This document shows positions 1 to 6,816 of a DNA stretch of 8,669 bases, in pieces. The notes beneath the pieces are model-generated. The model was not told where the DNA came from. It was given only the letters and a program-made list of their open reading frames with translations, and did not search any database. The DNA is from an uncultured Ruminococcus sp. (GTDB taxonomy: Bacteria; Bacillota; Clostridia; Oscillospirales; CAG-272), in assembly GCA_902796505.1 (NCBI GenBank), contig CADBPA010000067.1, positions 1 through 8,669 of the forward strand, written 5' to 3'. A program made the translations under genes and the position numbers. How positions within the stretch are numbered: the stretch's first letter is position 1; the number at the start of each line of letters is the position of its first letter.

Positions 1-26
1 CGGAAAACGGCGGCGCGATCTCCTGA
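1..26 (+). CDS. Possible 3' end of an upstream gene (fragment)
   Basis: Read from base 3, this frame gives Glu-Asn-Gly-Gly-Ala-Ile-Ser and then a TGA stop at 24-26. The stop lies only three bases before a strong intrinsic terminator that points the same way, which is the usual arrangement at the end of a gene. Seven codons are too few to identify a product. The other two forward frames run on through the terminator stem, so this frame is the most sensible reading, but that is inference from position alone. Confidence 0.35.
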
Positions 27-29
27 TCC

Positions 30-66
30 AAGATCCCTTCCGGGCTGCCGGAAGGGATCTTTTTTT
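30..66 (+). terminator. Strong intrinsic (rho-independent) terminator
   Basis: Bases 31-43 and 48-60 are perfectly complementary over 13 pairs, extendable by an A30-T61 pair, around a GCTG loop at 44-47. A run of seven T bases (60-66) follows. The T tract is on the + strand only, so it ends transcription from a gene to the left of the window. It isolates the operon starting near 300 from that gene. Confidence 0.93.
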
Positions 67-262
67 CGCAAAGGACCGCGAAAAAGCGAAATCCTTGTTT
101 TGCAAAGGCGGAATCGCTTCACGGTGTTCCGTTGAACTTTCGGCGGGCTTTTCTCCGATCGAGCGCGCACGAGCGGACCACGCACGAGCGTGCGGAGAAT
201 CCTTCGCGCGCGAAAAATTTACAGTTTGTTCATCTTTCTTTTGTAAAAATTTTATTTTAATC
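67..262. other. Intergenic stretch without a recognisable gene
   Basis: No convincing gene is present. A forward open frame starting at 95 overlaps the start of the pseudouridine synthase in another frame, encodes an Arg-rich low-complexity product and has no ribosome binding site. The left half is GC-rich with short repeats: CGCACGAGCG at 166-175 and 181-190, the second forming a 5-bp hairpin at 181-194, and the palindrome TTCGCGCGCGAA at 203-214. From about 213 it turns sharply AT-rich, with AAAAATTT at 213-220 and 245-252. One TTTGCAAA palindrome lies at 99-106. The AT-rich part may act as an upstream promoter (UP-like) element. Confidence 0.6.
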
Positions 263-291
263 TTTACAAGCGACCGAAAATATGTTACAAT
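263..291 (+). promoter_or_regulatory. Sigma-A type promoter of the rsuA-tex-rimO-pgsA operon
   Basis: A -35 box TTTACA (263-268) is separated by exactly 17 bases from a -10 box TACAAT (286-291). A TG dinucleotide at 283-284, one base upstream of the -10, makes it an extended -10. Each box differs from the housekeeping consensus at one position. The preceding DNA is AT-rich. Transcription would start near 298, giving a leader of about 35 bases before the ATG at 333. A second TTTACA at 218-223 has only a poor -10 partner near 242-247 and is at best a weak alternative. Confidence 0.85.
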
Positions 292-332
292 AGAAAATGG
301 AAGAATAGCGCAAGAGAGAGGAGAGGATCAGG

Positions 333-1058
333 ATGCGGATCGACCGGTATCTGAACGAATGCGGCATCTGTTCGCGCAAGGAAGCGGCGATCGCCGCCAA
401 GCGCGGCGGCGTCACGGTCAACGGCGTCCCCGAAAAGAGCGTCGCCCGGCATATCGACCCGGAGACCGACCGCGTCTGCTACCTCGGCCGCGAGATCGCC
501 TATCGCCGTTTCACCTATATTATGCTGAACAAGCCCGCGGGCTACGTCAGCGCGACCGACGATAAGAGCCTCCCCTACGTCACCGAGCTTCTCTCGCCCG
601 AACTGCGCCGCATGGGGCTGTTCCCGGTCGGCAGGCTCGACCGCGACACCGTCGGGCTGATGATCCTGACCAACAACGGTTTACTCTCGCACACCCTGCT
701 TTCCCCGAAGCATCACGTCGAAAAGGTCTACCGCGCAGGCTTCCGGGATCGGCTTTCGGGCGCGGCGGAGGAGGTGTTCGCCGAGGGGCTGAAACTGCTC
801 GACGGAACGCTCTGCAAGCCGGCGAAGATCGTCTGCGATCCCGACCGGATGGGCGGACTCATCACGCTGACCGAAGGGAAGTATCACCAGATCAAGCGGA
901 TGCTCGAAGCCATGGACAATCAGGTCGTCTCGCTCGAACGCGTCTCGTTTGCCGGCATTCCGCTCGATCCTTTGCTTGACCGGGGCGAGTGGCGGCCGCT
1001 CACCGGGGAGGAAGAGGCGCTGCTTCACCGCGCGGCGGAAGAAACGCGCGCGCCGTAA
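333..1058 (+). CDS. rsuA: RsuA-family 16S rRNA pseudouridine synthase
   Basis: This enzyme isomerises a specific uridine in ribosomal RNA to pseudouridine; for true RsuA the target is position 516 of 16S rRNA. The 241-residue protein begins with an S4 RNA-binding domain (about residues 1-48, opening MRIDRYLNECGICSRKEA). The catalytic domain carries LNKPAGYVSATDD (65-77), the catalytic motif GRLDRDTVGL with Asp103 as the predicted nucleophile, HHVEKVYRAGF (127-137), and EGKYHQIKRM near the C-terminus. The length and the TDD after the LNKP motif resemble RsuA more than RluB, RluE or RluF, but the exact rRNA target cannot be proved from sequence. The start is supported by AGGAG at 319-323, nine bases before the ATG, and an in-frame stop at 306-308. 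It is the first gene of the operon, 49 bases before tex. Confidence 0.93.
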   Translation: MRIDRYLNECGICSRKEAAIAAKRGGVTVNGVPEKSVARHIDPETDRVCYLGREIAYRRFTYIMLNKPAGYVSATDDKSLPYVTELLSPELRRMGLFPVGRLDRDTVGLMILTNNGLLSHTLLSPKHHVEKVYRAGFRDRLSGAAEEVFAEGLKLLDGTLCKPAKIVCDPDRMGGLITLTEGKYHQIKRMLEAMDNQVVSLERVSFAGIPLDPLLDRGEWRPLTGEEEALLHRAAEETRAP

Positions 1059-1071
1059 ATTCGTTACATAG

Positions 1072-1085
1072 ACGGGGCGACCCGT
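1072..1085 (+). other. Small hairpin with GNRA-type loop between rsuA and tex
   Basis: ACGGG (1072-1076) pairs with CCCGT (1081-1085) around the loop GCGA, which fits the GNRA tetraloop pattern. There is no T tract, so it is not an intrinsic terminator. It sits just upstream of the tex ribosome binding site (AGAAAGGA, 1093-1100). It could serve as an mRNA processing or stability element, but a five-pair stem in GC-rich DNA can also arise by chance. Confidence 0.35.
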
Positions 1086-1107
1086 ATCGCACAGAAAGGA
1101 CAATATC

Positions 1108-3309
1108 ATGGAAATCAACAAGACAATCGCGGAAGAACTCGGCTTGAAGGAGGAACAGGTGGAAAAGACGGTCGCCCTGCTCGACGAGGGCAACACCATC
1201 CCCTTCATCTCGCGTTACCGCAAAGAGGTCACCGGAGGCCTCGAGGACACCACCCTCCGTCTGCTCGCCGACCGGCTGGATTATCTGCGCAAATTCGAGG
1301 AGCGCAAGAACGAGATCTCGAACCTCATCGACGGTCAGGGCAAGCTCACCCCGGAGATCACCTTCGCGCTGAATCACGCGAAAACGCTCGTCGAGCTGGA
1401 GGATATCTACCGTCCCTACCGCCCGAAGCGCACGACGCGCGCCTCCATCGCGCGCGCCAAAGGCTTGGAGCCGCTCGCCGCGTATATCATGGAACAGCGC
1501 GACAGTTACGACGTCCCGATCGACGTCTACGCCGAGCAGTTCGTCAATAGCGAAGAGGGCAAGGAGGTGCCGGACGCGAAGGCCGCCCTGCAGGGCGCCT
1601 CGGACATCATCGCCGAGGACGTCTCCAACGACGCCGAGATCCGCAAAATGCTCCGCGCCTTCACGGTGGAGCACGGCGAGCTGACCACGAAGGCGGCGAA
1701 AGACGAGCCGTCGGTCTATGAAAACTATTACGATTTCTCCGAGCCGATCAAGAAACTGCGCGGCCACCGCGTCCTCGCCATCAACCGCGGCGAGAAAGAG
1801 GACTTTCTGAAGGTCTCGGTCACCCTGTCGGAGGACGACGGCGTGGCGCAGCTCGTCTCGCGCGTCGTGACGAACAAAAACTCCCCGGCGCTGCCGTATA
1901 TCATGGCGACCCTGACCGACGCCTACGAGCGCCTGCTCTTCCCGGCGATCGAGCGCGAGATCCGCTCCTCGCTCTTTGACGACGCCTGCGAGGGCGCGCT
2001 GAAGGTCTTTTCGGAAAACCTGAAAAACCTGCTCCTCGTCGCCCCGATCAAGGGCAAGACCGTCCTCGGCTACGATCCGGGCTACGCGCACGGCTGTAAG
2101 CTCGCCGTCGTGGATAAGACCGGCAAGGTGCTGGACACCGCCGTCATCTACCCGACCAAGCCCCGTTCGGAGATCGAAAAATCGAAGGCGATCGTCCTTC
2201 GCCTGATCAACCGCTATTCGGTCGACGTCATCTCGATCGGCAACGGCACCGCCTCGCGCGAATCCGAGCAGTTCATCGCCTCGGACGTGCTGAAGGATCC
2301 CGCCTGCCGCAAGGGCGTGAAATATACCATCGTCTCGGAAGCCGGCGCGTCGGTCTACTCGGCGTCGCCGCTCGCCGTCGAAGAATTTCCCGAATACGAC
2401 GTCATGCAGCGATCCGCCATCTCGATCGCCCGCCGCCTGCAGGATCCGCTGGCGGAGCTCGTCAAGATCGAGCCGAAGGCGATCGGCGTCGGGCAGTATC
2501 AGCACGATATGAAGCAGGCGCGGCTCACCGAGGCGCTCGGCGGCGTGGTCGAGGACTGCGTCAACGGCGTGGGCGTGGATATCAACACCGCCTCCTTCTC
2601 GCTGCTCTCCTACGTTTCGGGCATCAGCACCGCCGCCGCGAAGAACATCGTCGCCTTCCGCGAAGAACACGGCGAGTTCGTTTCGAGAAAACAGCTTCTC
2701 AAGGTGCCGAAGATCGGCGAAAAGGCGTTCACCCAGTGCGCGGGCTTCCTCCGCATCCCCGGCGCGAAAGAGGTCTTTGACTCGACCGGCGTGCATCCCG
2801 AATCCTACCCCATCGCCGAACGGCTTCTTGCGAAATTCGGCTTCACGACCGAGGACGTGCGCAATAATAACCTCGTCCTGCTGCGCTTCAAAGCCGAGCA
2901 GTACGGGATCGCCAAGCTTGCGGGAGAACTCGGCTGCGGCGAGCCCACCCTGAACGACATCATCGGAGAACTCGAAAAGCCCGGCCGCGACATTCGTGAC
3001 GACGCGCCGGCTCCCGTCCTTTCGACCGACGTGCTGGAGATCTCCGACCTGAAGCCGGATATGGTGCTGAAAGGCACCGTGCGCAACGTCGTGGACTTCG
3101 GTTGCTTCGTCGACATCGGCGTGCATCACGACGGTCTGCTCCACATCTCCGAGATGTGCGACCGCTATATCAAGCATCCCTCCGAGGTCTTCTCGGTCGG
3201 AGACGTGATCGAGGTGCGCATCAAAGCGGTGGACGTCGCCAAAGAGCGCATTTCGCTCACCCGCAAGGGCATGGACACCGCCGCCGGCAAGAAGAAGTCC
3301 GACCGCTGA
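1108..3309 (+). CDS. tex: Tex family S1 RNA-binding protein (transcription accessory factor)
   Basis: Tex proteins are soluble nucleic-acid-binding factors related to eukaryotic Spt6. They are linked to transcription and toxin or stress gene expression, though their exact role is unsettled. The 733-residue length fits the family. Domain order is complete: a helical N-terminal Tex region (about 1-200) with SRYRKEVTGGL near residue 35; an RNase H-like YqgF-type domain from about 318 (VLGYDPGYAHGCKLAVVD, Asp323); helix-hairpin-helix repeats at about 487-560 (GVGVDINTAS, then KVPKIGEKAF); and a C-terminal S1 domain at about 650-722 (GTVRNVVDFGCFVDIGVHHDGL, ending RISLTRK). The start is supported by AGAAAGGA at 1093-1100, seven bases before ATG. 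No truncation is seen. The stop lies four bases before the next start, so translation of the two genes is probably coupled. Confidence 0.97.
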   Translation: MEINKTIAEELGLKEEQVEKTVALLDEGNTIPFISRYRKEVTGGLEDTTLRLLADRLDYLRKFEERKNEISNLIDGQGKLTPEITFALNHAKTLVELEDIYRPYRPKRTTRASIARAKGLEPLAAYIMEQRDSYDVPIDVYAEQFVNSEEGKEVPDAKAALQGASDIIAEDVSNDAEIRKMLRAFTVEHGELTTKAAKDEPSVYENYYDFSEPIKKLRGHRVLAINRGEKEDFLKVSVTLSEDDGVAQLVSRVVTNKNSPALPYIMATLTDAYERLLFPAIEREIRSSLFDDACEGALKVFSENLKNLLLVAPIKGKTVLGYDPGYAHGCKLAVVDKTGKVLDTAVIYPTKPRSEIEKSKAIVLRLINRYSVDVISIGNGTASRESEQFIASDVLKDPACRKGVKYTIVSEAGASVYSASPLAVEEFPEYDVMQRSAISIARRLQDPLAELVKIEPKAIGVGQYQHDMKQARLTEALGGVVEDCVNGVGVDINTASFSLLSYVSGISTAAAKNIVAFREEHGEFVSRKQLLKVPKIGEKAFTQCAGFLRIPGAKEVFDSTGVHPESYPIAERLLAKFGFTTEDVRNNNLVLLRFKAEQYGIAKLAGELGCGEPTLNDIIGELEKPGRDIRDDAPAPVLSTDVLEISDLKPDMVLKGTVRNVVDFGCFVDIGVHHDGLLHISEMCDRYIKHPSEVFSVGDVIEVRIKAVDVAKERISLTRKGMDTAAGKKKSDR

Positions 3310-3313
3310 AGCG

Positions 3314-4240
3314 ATGTTCGGATACGTCAGACCTTGCGCCGAGGAGCTTCTCGTCAAGGATCACGAGTTTTACAAGGCGACCTACTGCGGCGTCTGCCGC
3401 TCGATGCGCGCCCATACCGGAAAACTCTCGGCGATCGGACTCTCCTACGACAGCGTGTTTCTCGCTCTGGCGCGTTTTTGCTACACCCCGGAGAAGGATT
3501 TTTCCGCCGAGCGCTGCCGCTGTATCGCGCATCCCTTCAAAAAACGCTGTATGCTCTGCGAGAACGCCGCGCTCTCCTACACGGCGCGCGCCTTCGCCAT
3601 TCTGACCTACGAAAAACTGCTCGACGACCTGAAGGACGAACCCTTCTTCCGCCGCCTTTCGCGCCGGCTCGCCCTGCCGATCTTCCGCCGCGCGAAGAAG
3701 AAAGCCGATCTGCCGGATCTTGCCGGATTCATTCACCGAAAGCTCGACGAGATCGGCGGACTCGAAAAAAACAAGACCGCGAGCGTCGACCTTCCGGCCA
3801 ATCTGTTCGGAGAACTGCTCGGCGAGGTGTTCGCCTATCGGACGGAGGGGGACGCCGCCGTCATCCTGCGCTCTCTCGGAGAGCATCTCGGCAGATTCAT
3901 CTACGCCGCCGACGCCGCGGAGGACTACGAACGCGACCGCAAAAGCGGCAATTATAACCCCTACGTTCTTCTTTACGAAGGCAAACCCCTGACGGCGGAG
4001 AACAAAGCGACCATCCGCTGCGCTCTGCTGCTCGAATGCCGCGCGATGGAGCGCGCCGTGGACCTTCTGCCGTTCGGCGGCAGAGCGACGGTCGGGCGGC
4101 TGATGCGCAATATCGTCGGCGAAGGACTCGCGCGCCGCGTCGGATTCCTCGATGCGGATGGCGAAGCCGGAAGCCCTGCCGCAAAGAAGAAAAGCAAGCA
4201 CCCACGCAAAGATCACAGAAGAAAGGAGCCGACACCATGA
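3314..4240 (+). CDS. DUF5685-type cysteine-rich protein of unknown function
   Basis: A soluble, largely helical protein of 308 residues whose features match my recollection of the DUF5685 family, common in Clostridia and without an assigned function. Eight cysteines fall in the first 82 residues: Cys8, a CGVC pair (25/28), Cys56, CRC (68/70) followed by IAHP, and CMLC (79/82). This is a plausible metal site or redox-active region. Near the middle is a conserved-looking block, LGEHLGRFIYAADAAED, giving Asp200, Asp204 and Asp208, followed by G212 and YNP (214-216). It resembles the second aspartate motif of squalene/phytoene synthases, but a clear first DDxxD motif is missing, with only SYDS around Asp46. 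The last 25 residues are very basic. The start ATG is four bases after the tex stop and has no strong ribosome binding site, which suggests coupling to tex. The 3' end overlaps the J-protein start as ATGA. Confidence 0.8.
   Translation: MFGYVRPCAEELLVKDHEFYKATYCGVCRSMRAHTGKLSAIGLSYDSVFLALARFCYTPEKDFSAERCRCIAHPFKKRCMLCENAALSYTARAFAILTYEKLLDDLKDEPFFRRLSRRLALPIFRRAKKKADLPDLAGFIHRKLDEIGGLEKNKTASVDLPANLFGELLGEVFAYRTEGDAAVILRSLGEHLGRFIYAADAAEDYERDRKSGNYNPYVLLYEGKPLTAENKATIRCALLLECRAMERAVDLLPFGGRATVGRLMRNIVGEGLARRVGFLDADGEAGSPAAKKKSKHPRKDHRRKEPTP
4222..4228 (+). promoter_or_regulatory. Ribosome binding site that fixes the J-protein start
   Basis: AAAGGAG lies eight bases before the ATG at 4237, inside the last codons of the preceding gene. 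It favours 4237 over the ATG at 4036 in the same frame. The 4036 start would add 67 Arg-rich residues that are merely the neighbouring gene read in another frame. From 4237 the J domain begins at once, as expected. Confidence 0.88.
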
Positions 4241-4866
4241 AGCAGAATCCCTACGACGTCCTCGGCGTTTCGGAAAACGCGACCGACGAGGAGATCAAAA
4301 CCGCCTACCGCACTCTGGTGCGCAAATATCACCCGGACAACTATCAGGATTCCGATCCGCTGAAAAAGATCGCGGACGAGAAGATGAAAGAGATCAACGC
4401 CGCCTACGACGAGATCCAGAAAATGCGCGCCGGCGCCGGCAACTACCGCGGCCAGAGGACCTATTATTCCGAAGGCTCGTCCGATCCGACCTACGCCGAG
4501 ATCCGCCGGCTCATCAACGCGCATAAATTCGGCGACGCCGAGCGCGCTCTCGACGCGGTCTCCCCGGCAAACCGCCCGGCGGAGTGGCATTATCTCGAAA
4601 GCCTTGTCCTGATGCGCCGCCGCCGCGTGGTGGACGCGATGCGGGAGCTGGAGATCGCCTGCTCGATGGATCCGCAGAACGAGGAATACCAGCGCGCCAA
4701 GGAGATGTTCAACACCCAGTCCCGCGGATACGGAAGCACCTATTACGACAGCGGCACGACGGCAAACCGCACGAGCGGCGGCGACGTCGCCAACTGCTGC
4801 GCCAACCTCATCTGCCTCGACTGCCTGTGCGAATGCATGGGCGGCGATCTCATCCCCTGCTGCTGA
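4237..4866 (+). CDS. Small J-domain (DnaJ-like) protein with C-terminal cysteine cluster
   Basis: A 209-residue class C J-protein, predicted to stimulate the ATPase of an Hsp70 (DnaK) and deliver specific clients. The J domain occupies about residues 4-62: NPYDVLGVSENATDEEIKTAYR, then the essential HPD at 32-34. A Gly/Tyr/Ser-rich linker leads to a TPR-like helical region (about 86-155, with YAEIRRLINAHKFGDAERALD and WHYLESLVLMRRRRVVDAMREL). After a second linker, the last 23 residues hold eight cysteines (187, 188, 193, 196, 198, 200, 208, 209), ending GGDLIPCC. It lacks the G/F domain, central zinc-finger repeats and client-binding domains of true DnaJ, so it is not the housekeeping dnaJ. 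The start overlaps the upstream stop by four bases (ATGA), so the two proteins are probably made in matched amounts. The cysteine tail may bind metal or a thiol-linked partner. Confidence 0.92.
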   Translation: MKQNPYDVLGVSENATDEEIKTAYRTLVRKYHPDNYQDSDPLKKIADEKMKEINAAYDEIQKMRAGAGNYRGQRTYYSEGSSDPTYAEIRRLINAHKFGDAERALDAVSPANRPAEWHYLESLVLMRRRRVVDAMRELEIACSMDPQNEEYQRAKEMFNTQSRGYGSTYYDSGTTANRTSGGDVANCCANLICLDCLCECMGGDLIPCC

Positions 4867-4884
4867 CCGGGCGTTTTCCCTGCT

Positions 4885-5409
4885 ATGAGACAAAGCAAAA
4901 AAATCGCGATCAGCTCGGTCGCGGTCGCCCTCGGCGTCGCGATCATGGCGCTTGGCGCGCTGATCGATACGATCGACCTGACGGTGGCGGCGATCGCCTC
5001 GCTGATCATGGTCTTTCTCTATATCGAGATCGGCCCTCCCTATACCTATCTTACCTGGCTTGCGACGACGCTTGCCGCCGCGCTGATCTTCCCGGCGAGC
5101 CTCGTCTGGGCGGAATATTTTCTGATCTTCGGCATTTTTCCTCTGCTGAAAGCCTTTTTCGAGCGCCTGCCGAAGCCGCTCTGGTGGCCGGTCAAACTCG
5201 CCTATCTCAACGCGATGCTTCTCGTGATCCTCTGGCTCTCCTCAGTGCTGCTCAAAGTGCCCTTCTTCGAGAGGGAGGAAACCTGGTATAAGATCGTGAT
5301 CTTCGGCGTGATGAATGTCGCCTTCGTCGCTTACGATCTCTTTCTCACGACGATGGCGAAGATCTATCTTTTCAAATTCCGTGAAAAGATCAAGAAATTT
5401 CTGAAATAA
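4885..5409 (+). CDS. Small multi-pass membrane protein of unknown function
   Basis: A 174-residue integral membrane protein with about five or six hydrophobic segments, roughly at residues 8-27, 32-50, 54-72, 74-91, 106-124 and 135-158. They are joined by short loops, including FFERLPKPLW (91-100). The tail is strongly basic (KFREKIKKFLK), which favours a cytoplasmic C-terminus. Size and topology resemble substrate-binding S components of ECF transporters, but I see no diagnostic motif, so this is only an analogy. The ATG lies 18 bases after the J-protein stop and in the same reading frame. The spacer (4867-4884) has no purine-rich ribosome binding site, so translation probably depends on reinitiation by ribosomes finishing the J-protein. 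The next gene, rimO, begins 29 bases downstream. Confidence 0.8.
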   Translation: MRQSKKIAISSVAVALGVAIMALGALIDTIDLTVAAIASLIMVFLYIEIGPPYTYLTWLATTLAAALIFPASLVWAEYFLIFGIFPLLKAFFERLPKPLWWPVKLAYLNAMLLVILWLSSVLLKVPFFEREETWYKIVIFGVMNVAFVAYDLFLTTMAKIYLFKFREKIKKFLK

Positions 5410-5438
5410 ATCTACTGTTCATGGGAAAATAAAAGAAA

Positions 5439-6779
5439 ATGACAACAAAAGTTGGCTTTGTATCGCTCGGATGCGTCAAAAACCTCGTCGACACCGAGGT
5501 GATGCTCCGCGAACTGTACGAAAACGGTTTTGAAATTACGCCGGAGGAGGGCGAGGCGGAGATCCTCGTCGTCAACACCTGCGGCTTCATCGATCCCGCC
5601 AAGCGCGAATCCATCGATACGATCCTCGACCTTGCCCGTCTCAAAGAGGACGGCAAGTGCAAATACCTGATCGCCACCGGCTGTCTCGTCGAGCGCTACC
5701 GCGAGCAGGTGATGGAGGAGCTGCCGGAGGTGGACGCCTTGGTCGGCGTCGGAAGCCTTGTGCATATCGCCGACGCCTGCCGCGCGGTGATGCGCGGCGA
5801 AAAATATATCTCCTTCGACGATAAGGAGTCCTCCCCCCTCGGCGGCGAGCGCATCCTGACCACGCCGTCCTATACCGCCTACCTGAAGATCGCCGAAGGC
5901 TGCGACAACCGATGCACCTACTGCGCCATCCCTCTGATCCGCGGAAGGCTCCGCTCCCGCCCGATGGAGGATCTGGTCGCCGAGGCGAAGGACCTTGCGG
6001 CGATGGGCGTCAAGGAACTGAATCTCATCGCGCAGGACACCAGCCGCTACGGTCTCGATCTCTACGGCGAGTACCGCCTCGCCGACCTTGTGCGCGCGAT
6101 CTGCCGCGAGACCGATATCCCCTGGATCCGCTTGCTCTACTGCTATCCCGATAAGATCACCGACGATCTCGTCCGCGAGATGCGCGAAAATCCCCGGCTG
6201 CTCTCCTATATGGACATCCCGATCCAGCATTATTCGGATCGGGTGCTTGCGCGGATGAACCGCCACGGGGGCTCGTCCGTCATCCGGGATGCGGTCGCGC
6301 GGCTGCGCCGCGAAGTGCCGGGCGTCGTCCTGCGCACGACGGCGATGGTCGGATTCCCCGGCGAGACCGAGGAGGACTTCGAGCAGCTCTGCGCCTTCGT
6401 CAAAGAGGCGAAATTCGACCACTTCGGCGCTTTCACCTACTCGCCCGAAGAGGGCACGGCGGCGGCGGAGTTTCCCGACCAGATCGACGAGCAGACCAAG
6501 CAGGATCGCTACGATATCCTGATGCAAACGCAGCTGACGGTCACCGAAGAGCTGAACGAGAAGAAGATCGGCAAAACGATCCGCGTCCTCTGCGAAGGGC
6601 TGGATACCGTCGCCGAAGTCTTTTACGGCCGCAGCTTTGCCGACGCGCCGGACGTGGACGGAAAGGTCTATTTCAAATCCTCCTTCCCGGTAAACGAAGG
6701 CGATTTCGTGGACGTCCTCATCGAAGAGGCGCTCGACTACGATCTCGTCGGCCGCGCGGTCACGCCGATAGAAAACTGA
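5439..6779 (+). CDS. rimO: Ribosomal protein S12 methylthiotransferase RimO
   Basis: A radical SAM enzyme that adds a methylthio group to a conserved aspartate of ribosomal protein S12, using two iron-sulfur clusters. All parts are visible in 446 residues. The N-terminal methylthiotransferase (UPF0004) domain has cluster cysteines Cys12 (SLGCVKNLVD), Cys48 (VNTCGFID) and Cys82 (ATGCLVERY). The radical SAM motif Cys155-x3-Cys159-x2-Cys162 lies in GCDNRCTYCAIP. Further TIM-barrel motifs are SYMDIPIQH (256-264) and AMVGFPGET (302-310). A C-terminal TRAM domain spans about 376-442. The SLGCVKN and CAIPLIRG wording separates it from the tRNA enzymes MiaB and MtaB. The leader is A-rich with only a weak ribosome binding site, and a three-codon ATG-GGA-AAA-TAA frame lies at 5421-5432. 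The pairing with pgsA downstream is typical of Bacillota. Confidence 0.96.
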   Translation: MTTKVGFVSLGCVKNLVDTEVMLRELYENGFEITPEEGEAEILVVNTCGFIDPAKRESIDTILDLARLKEDGKCKYLIATGCLVERYREQVMEELPEVDALVGVGSLVHIADACRAVMRGEKYISFDDKESSPLGGERILTTPSYTAYLKIAEGCDNRCTYCAIPLIRGRLRSRPMEDLVAEAKDLAAMGVKELNLIAQDTSRYGLDLYGEYRLADLVRAICRETDIPWIRLLYCYPDKITDDLVREMRENPRLLSYMDIPIQHYSDRVLARMNRHGGSSVIRDAVARLRREVPGVVLRTTAMVGFPGETEEDFEQLCAFVKEAKFDHFGAFTYSPEEGTAAAEFPDQIDEQTKQDRYDILMQTQLTVTEELNEKKIGKTIRVLCEGLDTVAEVFYGRSFADAPDVDGKVYFKSSFPVNEGDFVDVLIEEALDYDLVGRAVTPIEN

Positions 6780-6816
6780 CCGCCGGGCGGAATATCAAAA
6801 AGTAAGGAGAGAAACC

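Noticed and set aside
95..565. Forward open frame upstream of and overlapping rsuA
   Set aside because: It crosses the operon promoter and overlaps the S4 domain of rsuA in another frame; the product is Arg-rich and lacks a ribosome binding site.
1000..3357. Very long open frame (785 codons) on the minus strand opposite tex
   Set aside because: It mirrors tex in an antisense frame, is rich in Asp, Arg, Val and His as expected from GC-biased codons read backward, and has no recognisable domain. Tex on the + strand is certain.
4036..4236. N-terminal extension of the J-protein to the ATG at 4036
   Set aside because: The extra 67 residues are an out-of-frame reading of the preceding gene; the strong ribosome binding site and the J-domain position support 4237.
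4864..4900. UGA at the J-protein end as a selenocysteine codon extending the Cys cluster
   Set aside because: I could not identify a convincing SECIS-like stem-loop just downstream, and the following codons give no Cys-rich continuation, so an ordinary stop is simpler.
5412..6527. Minus-strand open frame of 371 codons opposite rimO
   Set aside because: Antisense shadow of rimO, whose cluster motifs are all intact on the + strand.
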